From contig PBCP01000082.1 in the NCBI GenBank assembly GCA_002717145.1, positions 1 through 50,370 on the forward strand: a stretch of DNA of 50,370 nt, written 5' to 3'. Below the pieces are notes generated by a model, which was not told the DNA's origin, did no database searches, and saw only the letters and a list, made by a program, of their open reading frames with translations. The position numbers and the translations under genes were made by a program. Of this stretch, positions 1 to 8,203 are shown one piece after another (position 1 is the first letter of the stretch; each line of letters starts with the position of its first letter). Source of the stretch: Planctomycetaceae bacterium. GTDB taxonomy: Bacteria; Planctomycetota; Planctomycetia; Pirellulales; Pirellulaceae.

Positions 1-1172
1 CAGCACCAGCTGACGAACCAGCTACTCCGGCAGCCGAGCCAGAATCAGCACCGGAACCTAATACTGCAACAGAATCCGAGCCAGCTCCCGAGCCAGCTCC
101 CGAGCCAGCTCCCGAACCAGCTCCCGAACCAGCTCCCGAACCAGTTGCTGAGACTCCAGCTCCTGCACCGACTCCAGCTCCTGCACCGACTCCAGCGCCT
201 GCACCGACTCCAGCGCCGGCCCCGGCGACAGCCGATAGTGGAGATATCGCCGCCGGCCCTGCCATTCGGCGTTTCGCACGGGAGGTGGGCGTTGATCTTA
301 GCAAGGTCAGCGGTAGCGGAACCGGGGGACGAATCACCCGTGAGGATATTTTGGAAGTGGTAAGACAGGCCAATCAACAGGCTGCTTTACCATCGGCTTC
401 AACGTCCAACACAACTGTATCTGCCTCTAGTACCTCCAAAGCTCCGGGAGAACCGGGAACGGATGCCTTTGGGCCGGTACACATCGAATCTATGCCTAAA
501 ATCCGTAAAACGATTGCGGCCAAAATGCATGAATCGTGGTCCACGGCTCCTCGTGTCACGAATTTTGATGATGCGGATGTGACGGATTTGGAGATGATTC
601 GTAAATCTTCCAAGCAGGATTATCTGGATCAGGGAATCAAACTGACTTCGATGCCCTTCATTATTAAGTCTGTAGCACTAGCTTTGCGAAATAACCCAAA
701 ACTCAATGCCGCTTTGGACATGGATGCCGGACAGGTGATTTACAAAGACTATGTAAATGTTGGAATCGCTGTTGATAGCGAACGCGGCTTAGTTGTTCCT
801 TCGCTGAGAAGTGCGGATACCAAAAGTATCTCTGATATCGCTCGTGATTTGGGAACACTAGCGCAAAATGTGCGCGGCAATAACTTTGGGTTGGATGACC
901 TGCGGGGAAGCACCTTTACTATTAGTAATCTGGGAGCCATCGGTGGCACCTATTCCACACCGATCATCAACGTCCCGGAAGTAGCTATTTTACTGGTTGG
1001 CCGAACGCGCAAAATGCCTGTAGTCGTGGATGACGAAATTGAAATCCGTCAGATGATGCCACTCAGTCTTTCCTATGATCATCGCATTGTCGATGGCGGT
1101 GATGCTGCACGCTTCCTGAATGAAGTGATTGGCTATTTGCAGGCCCCAAGCCGACTCTTACTTGCTCCCTGA
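1..1172 (+). CDS. Dihydrolipoamide acyltransferase (E2) of a 2-oxoacid dehydrogenase complex, 5'-truncated by window edge
   Basis: This is the core subunit of a pyruvate/2-oxoacid dehydrogenase complex, which passes the acyl group from lipoamide to CoA in the cytoplasm. The open frame runs in from the left edge (first full codon at base 3), so the N-terminal lipoyl domain(s) lie outside. What is visible is a long Pro/Ala/Glu linker (about bases 3-230), then a peripheral subunit-binding domain (AGPAIRRFAREVGVDLSKVS, about bases 250-355), a second flexible linker, and the catalytic acetyltransferase domain (about bases 470-1165). The catalytic domain carries the active-site motif DHRIVDGG near its C-terminus, at about base 1080. 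An internal GTG at 285 falls inside the binding domain and is not the start. The substrate (pyruvate, branched-chain or 2-oxoglutarate) cannot be told from this part. The gene ends just before a strong terminator. Confidence 0.93.
   Translation, partial: APADEPATPAAEPESAPEPNTATESEPAPEPAPEPAPEPAPEPAPEPVAETPAPAPTPAPAPTPAPAPTPAPAPATADSGDIAAGPAIRRFAREVGVDLSKVSGSGTGGRITREDILEVVRQANQQAALPSASTSNTTVSASSTSKAPGEPGTDAFGPVHIESMPKIRKTIAAKMHESWSTAPRVTNFDDADVTDLEMIRKSSKQDYLDQGIKLTSMPFIIKSVALALRNNPKLNAALDMDAGQVIYKDYVNVGIAVDSERGLVVPSLRSADTKSISDIARDLGTLAQNVRGNNFGLDDLRGSTFTISNLGAIGGTYSTPIINVPEVAILLVGRTRKMPVVVDDEIEIRQMMPLSLSYDHRIVDGGDAARFLNEVIGYLQAPSRLLLAP
78..143 (+). repeat. 12-bp tandem repeat encoding Glu-Pro-Ala-Pro
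   Basis: Five in-frame 12-bp units (gagccagctccc three times, gaaccagctccc twice) plus a partial sixth encode EPAP repeats in the E2 interdomain linker. The units are nearly identical at DNA level, which suggests recent slippage expansion. It is a coding repeat, not a CRISPR. Confidence 0.9.
153..218 (+). repeat. 18-bp tandem repeat encoding a Thr-Pro-Ala-Pro-Ala-Pro unit
   Basis: Three full 18-bp units (actccagctcctgcaccg and a variant with gcg for gct) and a partial fourth directly follow the 12-bp array. They encode the TPAPAP stretch of the E2 linker, of the Pro/Ala type that gives swinging-arm flexibility in E2 proteins. Confidence 0.85.
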
Positions 1173-1214
1173 ATGAAGCAGGAATAGAGCGATTAATAGC
1201 TCATCAAAATCTAC

Positions 1215-1254
1215 AAACGATCCTTATCACCTAAATAAGGATCGTTTATTTTTT
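1215..1254 (+). terminator. Rho-independent terminator after the E2 gene
   Basis: A perfect 13-bp inverted repeat (aaacgatccttat / ataaggatcgttt) with a 7-base loop is followed by attttttg, a run of six T. It lies 42 bases after the E2 stop and overlaps the last codons of the facing minus-strand gene. The T tract favours plus-strand termination. Confidence 0.85.
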
Positions 1255-2616
1255 GTGCCGATCTAGATCGACAATTCTGGAGACTGTCACGTGTTGTGTT
1301 TTCAGTCGATAGAGATACCCACGTCGTCCGAAAACCCCAACATGCCGTCGAACATAGGAACTAAGATTTAATCCGGGCTGGGGTGTGACGAATACCTGAA
1401 TGGCTCCCTGCGCATCGACAATAGCATATTCCGGAGAATCATTCCGGGAGGAACGCACGCGTACAAGGTATCCTGTTTCAAGATAAGCTGTTCGGCGAGC
1501 TTCCGCAGACAGTATACCACTTCCAACTTCGGACGAATCAAGATCAGATTCTGTAAATGGTAGATTGCGGGTATGCAAATCGGTTGAACGTGGCGGCAGT
1601 TTGGAGACATCTATCGTCGCCGCTCGCTGGTGCTCGTCTTTGACTTGTTGATACTGATTCAGTCGCTCAATAACTCGCTCAATCGCTCCCTGATCGGCAG
1701 CTCCGCTTTTAGCTAAAATCTGTTGCGCCTGTTCAAGGAGTAAGCCAATGCTCCATTGCTCGGAAGGCCTTGTAGCCATCTGAGATACGGCAAATTCCAA
1801 TTCAGCGACAGTCGAGTAATTCTCCGTTGCCGCATTCTGCACACGAAAGCTAGCCTGCCGGAAAGGTATTTTATCTTCCATGCGAGGCTGCAGTTGGCCG
1901 GGCCTTACGCGATCACGAATACGATCAGACTTTACCTGAGTGAAAGGCCCAACCTGACCGGAAGGACGAATCCACCGGGGAACATAGGCCCCAGCATTAG
2001 TCGTTGTTAATATTTGCGAGCTCTCATCAGATCCCGTAAACGATGCCAAAGAAACCTTTGGTGACTCACGAGGACCAGCCTCAGCAAGTTCTGCGTGCGA
2101 ATCCGGTTTCCCGGTAAAATCATTGACAAGATGACGCTTGTGAATCCAACGGAATTCACCTGCAGGAGGGGCAATCTTGTAATAGGAATGACTCGGCTGA
2201 GCACTCGACAATGCGATCTTCTTTTGCCCGATCAATGTCACAATTTCACCACGATTGAGTAACACAGTGTAACCATATCTGACTTGACGATCACCGTAGC
2301 TACCTACCCATGAGGGTACACGAGCATGTTTCACCGTGGCATGATCTCCATCTGCATGAATATCCAATTTCTCAGCATCGACCCAGCTATAGGAATCATA
2401 CAGAGGACGAATCGCTAGAAATCCGCTTTTTGTTTCTCGAAAAACTTGCACCTGATCGCCAGCATTTAGATAGCTACAAACGTACTGATCGTGAAAAGGA
2501 GCCGAACGCACCGGAACCTGATCTGCACCGACCGTCGCTGTGTAATGCTCAGTCTGTTGACCAAATGCCACAATTGACAGCAGTAACGATAACAAACATG
2601 CGAGAAACGCTTTCAT
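1246..2616 (-). CDS. Secreted SH3-like domain protein of planctomycete type
   Basis: A 456-residue predicted exported protein of unknown function. The chosen ATG at 2616 puts a clean signal peptide (MKAFLACLLSLLLSIVAFG) at the N-terminus; an upstream in-frame ATG at 2637 would add seven residues. After the signal, about residues 25-85 resemble a bacterial SH3 module (VPVRSAP, then a GDQV and LAIRP pattern), and a second similar segment follows to about 165, ending in the FRWIHKRHLV stretch. The middle is low complexity and charged. The C-terminal about 90 residues form a separate small domain (YLVRVRSSR through VGVFGRRGYLY), which from memory recurs in planctomycete secreted proteins. It lies 143 bp downstream of the TorD-like gene in the same direction, so it may be the last gene of that transcript, but no functional link is evident. 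Confidence 0.72.
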   Translation of the reverse strand: MKAFLACLLSLLLSIVAFGQQTEHYTATVGADQVPVRSAPFHDQYVCSYLNAGDQVQVFRETKSGFLAIRPLYDSYSWVDAEKLDIHADGDHATVKHARVPSWVGSYGDRQVRYGYTVLLNRGEIVTLIGQKKIALSSAQPSHSYYKIAPPAGEFRWIHKRHLVNDFTGKPDSHAELAEAGPRESPKVSLASFTGSDESSQILTTTNAGAYVPRWIRPSGQVGPFTQVKSDRIRDRVRPGQLQPRMEDKIPFRQASFRVQNAATENYSTVAELEFAVSQMATRPSEQWSIGLLLEQAQQILAKSGAADQGAIERVIERLNQYQQVKDEHQRAATIDVSKLPPRSTDLHTRNLPFTESDLDSSEVGSGILSAEARRTAYLETGYLVRVRSSRNDSPEYAIVDAQGAIQVFVTPQPGLNLSSYVRRHVGVFGRRGYLYRLKTQHVTVSRIVDLDRHKK

Positions 2617-2759
2617 TTGGAAACCTGAAAAATACATTCTTTGGGAATCTGTAGAGCGAAAAGTAATGTATTTAGGCCTTCTGAAGCAACCTCATACACA
2701 CCCCAAACCCTTCAAATGCCTCTGTCGCTACGCCTTTGAAAAAGCGAAGAGGGACGCAA

Positions 2760-3344
2760 CTAGCATTCCTGGTTAAATTGCATCGTCGTTTTTTCTGAAG
2801 CTAAAAAGGCTTGCGCCGCTTCGAGTAACCCGGAATAGAAATCGGTTTCAGCCAACGAAGCCGCTAACCCAAACATACGCTCTGACCAGGCAATGTGGTC
2901 GTGAAAAAACGCCCGTGGTAGTTGGCGAAGGCTCTCATCGGAGCCTGCTTCAACTCTTAGAATTTGGGCCATCATTTCAAATTGCAGTCCGGCATGATCC
3001 TTGATACTTTCAGTGGTTACCGGGGATACGACTTGAAGATATTCATTCATGGAGTCAATAACATCGCTTTGTAAATGTCCCGTTTCCCAGACAGATTGGT
3101 AAGGGGGGCAGAAGTCTTTAGGACCAATAAAGACTTTACAATAGTCAACAGCCAGTGCCTCCACGCTCTCTTCATTAACCGGTGGAATTTCGATTTGCAG
3201 AGCAGAAAAGCACGTCATCCAGTCCGCCGTTTGGAACAGAGCAAGCGTGTTGAGGTCTATTTCATGAAGTAGAATCCTTGCATAGAGTTCGTAAAGACCC
3301 GCTCTGGCTATAGTTTCACAACCTGTTTCAGCATTCATATTCAT
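2760..3344 (-). CDS. TorD/DmsD-family molybdoenzyme assembly chaperone
   Basis: A 194-residue, all-helical-looking protein of the TorD/NarJ/DmsD family. These cytoplasmic chaperones bind the apo-form and twin-arginine signal of molybdopterin oxidoreductases until the cofactor is loaded. Family hallmarks visible are an aromatic-proline stretch CPPYQSVWE near residue 100, a D-H-x-G-x-Q-F-E-M-M motif near residue 135, and FFHDHIAW near residue 165. The length is usual for the family. The start codon is followed two codons later by another ATG at 3338, and no clear Shine-Dalgarno decides between them. It lies 26 bp downstream of the molybdopterin oxidoreductase, so the client is very probably that enzyme. 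Confidence 0.85.
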   Translation of the reverse strand: MNMNAETGCETIARAGLYELYARILLHEIDLNTLALFQTADWMTCFSALQIEIPPVNEESVEALAVDYCKVFIGPKDFCPPYQSVWETGHLQSDVIDSMNEYLQVVSPVTTESIKDHAGLQFEMMAQILRVEAGSDESLRQLPRAFFHDHIAWSERMFGLAASLAETDFYSGLLEAAQAFLASEKTTMQFNQEC

Positions 3345-3370
3345 TTGCCAACGACTATCTGCGATTGTCT

Positions 3371-6187
3371 CTATGATAGTTTTCTAATGTGAACGACTGT
3401 CGAATGAAATGCCTGTTGCCCGGTAATCGGGTCCGGAGCAATGGGCATAAGTCGGTTTTGATTCCAACCGTTGCCTGTGTTTTGGATCCACTTCGCTCTG
3501 TCACCACCCGATTTGTCTTCCCACCACATATTTCGTTCCCAGTCTGAGTCACGGTAGCTCTCAAGGTCACTACCGATCGAATAGTCAGCCTCTTCAGAAC
3601 GAGCCTTGGCTTTAGCCACATTGGTGTATTGCCAGTGACCACATGAATTACTCATGGCGATCGCTTTCGGGTGCAAGCCCTGCATAGTCACTATCGGAAC
3701 ACGCATAGTACTAACCACGCGTTTACCTGCCTCATTCGGGGCACGGTGATTCAAATTCGGTGAAATCTTCTCCAGCATTTCTGAATAGTAGGATGTTAGT
3801 TCCACCCAATCACCATCTCGAAGCCCCAGTTCGCTGGCAGTCTCAGTATTGAGCCAGGCTGGATTGCTATGCACGATTTCAGCCAACCATTTGAGGTTCA
3901 TTGTCCGACCGTGATTGTGTACATTCCATTTGAAACTGGTCATAATTAATTCATCGTCTTGGAGTGCTTGGTGCTCATCAATTGGGAGCCAGATGGGCAT
4001 TTCGGAGATGTCTAAGTCATGACCTGCATGTTGTGCAGGCCTGCTCTTAGTCTTGGTCACACCACTATGATTGATTAATTCTGAGCAATCTTCATTCAGC
4101 CCGATTTTGTTGATAAAAATACTGCGGACTTCCATTTTCCTACTGGGAGTTTTAAAGCCTCGTAGAGCGGTTCCATTGATCAAAATACCTATACCAATGC
4201 CACCCTTCGTAATGACACCATCACCATCAACTTCGCTTCCTTCCAGTTCTTCGTCTGTAAGCCGTCTGGCATAAGGTTCGTAGAATGGTTCGTTTTCTTC
4301 ATTCTCCCAGGCACCTTCTTCTAATAGCCTTTCCAGCCCGGACTTACCTGTCTCTTCATTGACCGGGACATTCTTAGCCCAATGCGTCATATAGTCTTCA
4401 GTAGTTCCATACTCATACGCCTTTTGCATGTCTCCGCCGATCTTCGCCGCCAGCTCGGGAAAAAAGTCCCTAATATCCCGAGATTCACCTAATGGCTCGA
4501 TCATCGGAGTACGGATTCCAACATAAGGCCGAAGATTATAAGAAGCGCGTGCATCCAGATCCCATCGCTCCATGAACGTAGTCCATGGCAACACGATATC
4601 AGCGTAATGCGCAGTTTCATTGTAGAAACAGTTGATACAGACATGAAAGTTGATTAATTCCTCACTGGTTAACACTTCCTGGGTCAGGCTTTCTTCAGGC
4701 CAGGTCAAAGGAGAGTCCAGATTGTAAGTCATGTAAGCCTGAAGTTTAGCTCGCCCCTGAAGAAGGTAGAGATATACCACTTCTCCGACCCTCATTCGTC
4801 GCCAAACGTTAGCCAATGGGTATTCAGGAGGATCCTCCAACACACTCCAAGTCTTAGCAGAAGACGGCATTTCCGGGGTCTGAACAATAGGATCCAAACC
4901 ACCCCAGGGGCTCCAGCACCAGCCGCCTTTTTTTCCAACACTACCTACCAAGGCATTTAATAAGTTGATGGCACGGTCGTTGTAAAAACCATTTAAGTGA
5001 GCCGAAGACCCGCGATTACACATTGTCGTTGCTGCCGGAGCTGCTTCAGCAAATTCCATTGCGATCCGCTTGATGTCGTCAGAAGGAATACCACTGACAC
5101 GCTCAGCCCAATCGGGGGTATAGTTGGCAAGATGAGCTTTCAGTTCGGAAACTGTGACGTTGGTCCAACGCTCAATAAACTCGCGGTCGTACTTCTCCTT
5201 AGCTAGAATCCAATGGCACATCCCCAACGCCACTGCACCGTCCGTTCCCGGAAACGGTGAGAACCATTCGTCGCTGTTACCGGCGGTGTTGGAAAGACGC
5301 ACATCAAATGTGACCATCTTGGCTCCATTGTTAAAACGTCCATTTTGGATCCGGTTTAAGAAGGGAACATGCCCCTGGTGGGCTTCGAACGCATTGGACC
5401 CAAAATTGAGAATGTATTTACTGTTTTCACAATCGTTAAGATCCCAGTCACTTTCCCAAAGATAGGCTAAATTGGCGGCTCGGCGGTTTCCTGAACACAA
5501 AGAGCGGTGGCTCAACTGCGTTTTCGTACCGAAAGCATCAAGGAATCGTTTTATTGCATCCTTACTCCGCTGACGTCCCTGATGAAACGCAAATTCCTCC
5601 TGGTTTCCGGCTTCCCGAATTTTCCTCAGTTTTTCAGCAATCTCATCGAGAGCCTCTTCCCAGGAGATCCTCTTCCATTTACCTTCTCCACGTTTGCCGA
5701 CTCTCTTCATTGGGTATAGCAGGCGTTCAGGATGATAGAGGTGATTAAGCGATGCCTGCCCACGCGCACATAAGCGCCCTCGACTATTCGGGTCGTTAGG
5801 ATTGCCCTCCACCTTTAACACCCGACCATCTTTGACGTAACCAATAATGCCGCAAACAGTGCTACAGAGCTGACACATACCTGGGACTTTCTCAGCTCCC
5901 TTGTATTTGTCTTTTGGTGGCCAGTCAATCTTAGCGGCGGGGCCTGGGAAAAGGCAGATTCCGGGCATCTTTTGACTACCTAGTTCATAATCCCGTCCTT
6001 TACCCGCTTTCCATTTTTCGATATCTACACCAAATGGAATCGCTTTGGTTAACGACTCTGTGTCCTTAGAACTCGAAACAGTTTCAGTGGTTGGCGTCGT
6101 GGAATCCTGACAGCCCGCCAGAGAGAAAGAACCAAATGAAAGCAAGCCTAGCTTCAAAAACTGGCGTTTGGATTGACTAGTCTTCAT
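3371..6187 (-). CDS. Molybdopterin oxidoreductase catalytic subunit (polysulfide/thiosulfate/tetrathionate reductase-like)
   Basis: A 938-residue catalytic subunit of the DMSO-reductase superfamily, with bis-molybdopterin guanine dinucleotide cofactor. The start at 6187 is chosen because GGAAGG precedes it and because it begins a Tat-like leader (SKRQFLKLG) followed by a lipobox-like LAGC at residue 26. A longer frame to 6286 would bury that leader. An N-terminal 4Fe-4S site is formed by C105, C108, C112 and C140. The segment SHRSLCSGN offers C231 as probable molybdenum ligand, as in the Psr/Phs branch. A typical molydopterin-dinucleotide-binding domain ends the protein. The start overlaps the 3' end of the ferredoxin-subunit gene by 11 bp, which implies translational coupling. 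The substrate is not identifiable from sequence; sulfur oxyanions, polysulfide or arsenic compounds are candidates. Confidence 0.88.
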   Translation of the reverse strand: MKTSQSKRQFLKLGLLSFGSFSLAGCQDSTTPTTETVSSSKDTESLTKAIPFGVDIEKWKAGKGRDYELGSQKMPGICLFPGPAAKIDWPPKDKYKGAEKVPGMCQLCSTVCGIIGYVKDGRVLKVEGNPNDPNSRGRLCARGQASLNHLYHPERLLYPMKRVGKRGEGKWKRISWEEALDEIAEKLRKIREAGNQEEFAFHQGRQRSKDAIKRFLDAFGTKTQLSHRSLCSGNRRAANLAYLWESDWDLNDCENSKYILNFGSNAFEAHQGHVPFLNRIQNGRFNNGAKMVTFDVRLSNTAGNSDEWFSPFPGTDGAVALGMCHWILAKEKYDREFIERWTNVTVSELKAHLANYTPDWAERVSGIPSDDIKRIAMEFAEAAPAATTMCNRGSSAHLNGFYNDRAINLLNALVGSVGKKGGWCWSPWGGLDPIVQTPEMPSSAKTWSVLEDPPEYPLANVWRRMRVGEVVYLYLLQGRAKLQAYMTYNLDSPLTWPEESLTQEVLTSEELINFHVCINCFYNETAHYADIVLPWTTFMERWDLDARASYNLRPYVGIRTPMIEPLGESRDIRDFFPELAAKIGGDMQKAYEYGTTEDYMTHWAKNVPVNEETGKSGLERLLEEGAWENEENEPFYEPYARRLTDEELEGSEVDGDGVITKGGIGIGILINGTALRGFKTPSRKMEVRSIFINKIGLNEDCSELINHSGVTKTKSRPAQHAGHDLDISEMPIWLPIDEHQALQDDELIMTSFKWNVHNHGRTMNLKWLAEIVHSNPAWLNTETASELGLRDGDWVELTSYYSEMLEKISPNLNHRAPNEAGKRVVSTMRVPIVTMQGLHPKAIAMSNSCGHWQYTNVAKAKARSEEADYSIGSDLESYRDSDWERNMWWEDKSGGDRAKWIQNTGNGWNQNRLMPIAPDPITGQQAFHSTVVHIRKLS

Positions 6188-7073
6188 GACTTTCCTTCCA
6201 GTTATAGATGTTGTAGGCATCTGGTGAATACGACTCACCTTCACGAGGGACACGCTCTTCAATTTCCAGAGGTGCCTCACCTGCAAACCACATGCGAGGT
6301 CGGGTATTCTTCTCCGGACGCAGCTGACGGGTTTCCAGCTCGTTCTCGGCAGCTATTCGCATCGCTTTAGAAATCTTTGAATTTTCATCGTTCAAATCAC
6401 CAAACGAAATCGCATCTGCAGGACATGTATTGGCACAAGCAGGTTCCATCTGTTGCTCAAGACGGTGATAGCAGTTATGACACTTAACCGCCTGATTAGC
6501 GACTGGATCCATATAGATCGCTCCATACGGACAAACATCCACACAGGTACCATGCCCACAACAGGTGTTGTAATCAACGGCCACAGTTCCTCCGGTGGTT
6601 TTATGCAACGCACCACACGGGCAGGCTTTAATACAGGGCGCATCTTCACAATGCTGACAAGCCATCGGCAAGAAGAGTCTCGCTACCTGGGGATACTCAC
6701 CTACATCTTTGTAAAAGGTTTGCCGTATATAATTTCCAAGCGGAACATCATTCTCAGCTTTACAACTGACTTCGCAGGCGTGGCAACCGACGCAGCGGCG
6801 AGTATCAACAAACCAGCCATACTTCTTACCGTCATCGGGTGCCTTGATTCGGTCCGCCCAATACTCTTCCGGCTGAAACAGTGGATTTTTATCGGTACTT
6901 TTTTCAGCATCCTCTTCAGCAGCCTGCGACGGTTTCGCGCCGAGAATAACAAGAGCCGCCGAAGCTCGCTCAAGAAAGTCCCGCCTGGAATTGGTTTCAC
7001 TCATACTGGCATCAGGAAAATTAGATTCTCCACCAGATAATGGATTTTCAGGTTTTTCCGTATCCCTCGCCAT
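6177..7073 (-). CDS. 4Fe-4S ferredoxin electron-transfer subunit (DmsB/PhsB/TtrB type)
   Basis: A 298-residue iron-sulfur subunit that passes electrons between the quinone pool or a carrier and the molybdoenzyme. Four cysteine clusters are clear: CVGCHACEVSC, CQHCEDAPCIKAC, CCGHGTCVDVC, and CHNC with a later CANTC. This is the classic four-cubane arrangement. The N-terminal region has a Tat motif, SRRDFLERAS, followed by a hydrophobic stretch, so the subunit appears to carry its own export signal. The first ATG (7073, weak GAAGGA upstream) leaves 29 residues before the twin arginine; the ATG at 7004 would give a more ordinary Tat leader but has no visible ribosome site. No NrfD/DmsC-like membrane anchor is found on either side. 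Confidence 0.88.
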   Translation of the reverse strand: MARDTEKPENPLSGGESNFPDASMSETNSRRDFLERASAALVILGAKPSQAAEEDAEKSTDKNPLFQPEEYWADRIKAPDDGKKYGWFVDTRRCVGCHACEVSCKAENDVPLGNYIRQTFYKDVGEYPQVARLFLPMACQHCEDAPCIKACPCGALHKTTGGTVAVDYNTCCGHGTCVDVCPYGAIYMDPVANQAVKCHNCYHRLEQQMEPACANTCPADAISFGDLNDENSKISKAMRIAAENELETRQLRPEKNTRPRMWFAGEAPLEIEERVPREGESYSPDAYNIYNWKESHED

Positions 7074-7358
7074 TCAAGTAGTCCTTCACGATTCACTGGT
7101 AGTCACGTCATCGATTGCAGATTCCTATTTTACCCAAGACGTGACCATCATCTATATCAACTTGGCTGTATAAAATGAGTGCATTCAAGAGTTTGGCAAT
7201 GACGGAAAACGTAGGAAGATTGGCTATAAACCGAGAGTAACGCGACCTAAGTTTTCCCAGCTTGACATCCTCGGAACATATGTCACCTTTGACTCGATTC
7301 AATCTGTGTTAATTACCGAAGAAGTAGGTGGAGTACCCACAAACGTCGGTAAAAACAC

Positions 7359-8195
7359 ATGCCCAAATGCCCAACACTACTTAGTTTAACATTCTTACCC
7401 CTTCTGGGTGTCTGTTTGCTATGGAACGGGAAACTGGGGGCTCAGGACACCTCTGTCACTAAAACAGGAGACACATCCCCTGCCGTAAAAAACATCTCGG
7501 CACGAGAAAAATTGGAAGCGACCATCCCCTGGGAGAAACTGACGTCTGAGGCGCGGGAAAAGCTACAAAGCGTCGTTACGAACTCTTCCGTTTTTCACCA
7601 ATCACCTATCCAAAAAACGGCTTGTGATCACAACGTCTATTTACACCTAATTCGATACCCGGAATTGGTTGTCAATATGTGGGAGTTGATGGGCGTATCG
7701 AAGCTGCGTATGGACCGCCAACAGGATTACCTGATCGACATTGATGATGGCTACGGAACCCAAAGCCAGCTTGAACTCGTTTATGGCAATAAGAACTTAC
7801 ACATTTTCTATGCCGAAGGTGCTTACAAGGGAAGTATCATTCCAACCACTAATAAAGGCAGAGTCGTGTTGGTTTTGGAAACTAGTAAGTCGATGCGTGG
7901 CCAGCAGCCTATCATGTCACATCGTTTGAATTTATTCATTCAATTCGACAAATCTGCCAACCAACTGGTCGTCAAGGCTCTGCAGGGAATCTTCTTGAAG
8001 ATGGTTGATATGAACTTCGCTGAAACCACAAAATTCATTGGCCAGATTGATGACATTATTCAGGACAATCCTGCCGGCATGAAACGCCTATCCGATCGTC
8101 TAACCCGCGTCCAGACGCCAATCCGCCAGCAGTTCAATAAGTTGATCGAACGAGCGAATGCTCAATACTCACGAGTTGCAATTAACTCCGATTAA
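7359..8195 (+). CDS. Secreted protein of unknown function
   Basis: A 278-residue protein that I do not recognise. The N-terminus (MPKCPTLLSLTFLPLLGVCLLW) is a signal peptide, probably cleaved after GKLGA, so it is exported. The mature part starts with a polar segment, then an alpha/beta-looking domain (about residues 75-230) with hydrophobic alternation such as LELVYGNKNLHIFYAEG, and ends in a helical amphipathic tail (about 230-275). No enzyme motif, cysteine cluster or repeat is seen. It is a lone plus-strand gene between the iron-sulfur subunit (divergent) and leuS (convergent, 8 bp between the two stops). The 285-bp upstream gap contains no gene that I can support. Confidence 0.65.
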   Translation: MPKCPTLLSLTFLPLLGVCLLWNGKLGAQDTSVTKTGDTSPAVKNISAREKLEATIPWEKLTSEAREKLQSVVTNSSVFHQSPIQKTACDHNVYLHLIRYPELVVNMWELMGVSKLRMDRQQDYLIDIDDGYGTQSQLELVYGNKNLHIFYAEGAYKGSIIPTTNKGRVVLVLETSKSMRGQQPIMSHRLNLFIQFDKSANQLVVKALQGIFLKMVDMNFAETTKFIGQIDDIIQDNPAGMKRLSDRLTRVQTPIRQQFNKLIERANAQYSRVAINSD

Positions 8196-8203
8196 CAACG
8201 CCG

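Noticed and set aside
78..218. CRISPR-like array of short repeats
   Set aside because: Units are contiguous with no spacers, keep the reading frame and encode the Pro/Ala linker.
45..377. Minus-strand open frame with a repeated Ser-Trp-Phe-Gly pattern
   Set aside because: It is the complement of the E2 linker repeats; the repeat pattern and the good plus-strand domain match explain it.
7108..7302. 64-residue minus-strand frame in the gap upstream of the iron-sulfur subunit
   Set aside because: It begins with TTG, has no ribosome site and no recognisable feature; intergenic chance frame.
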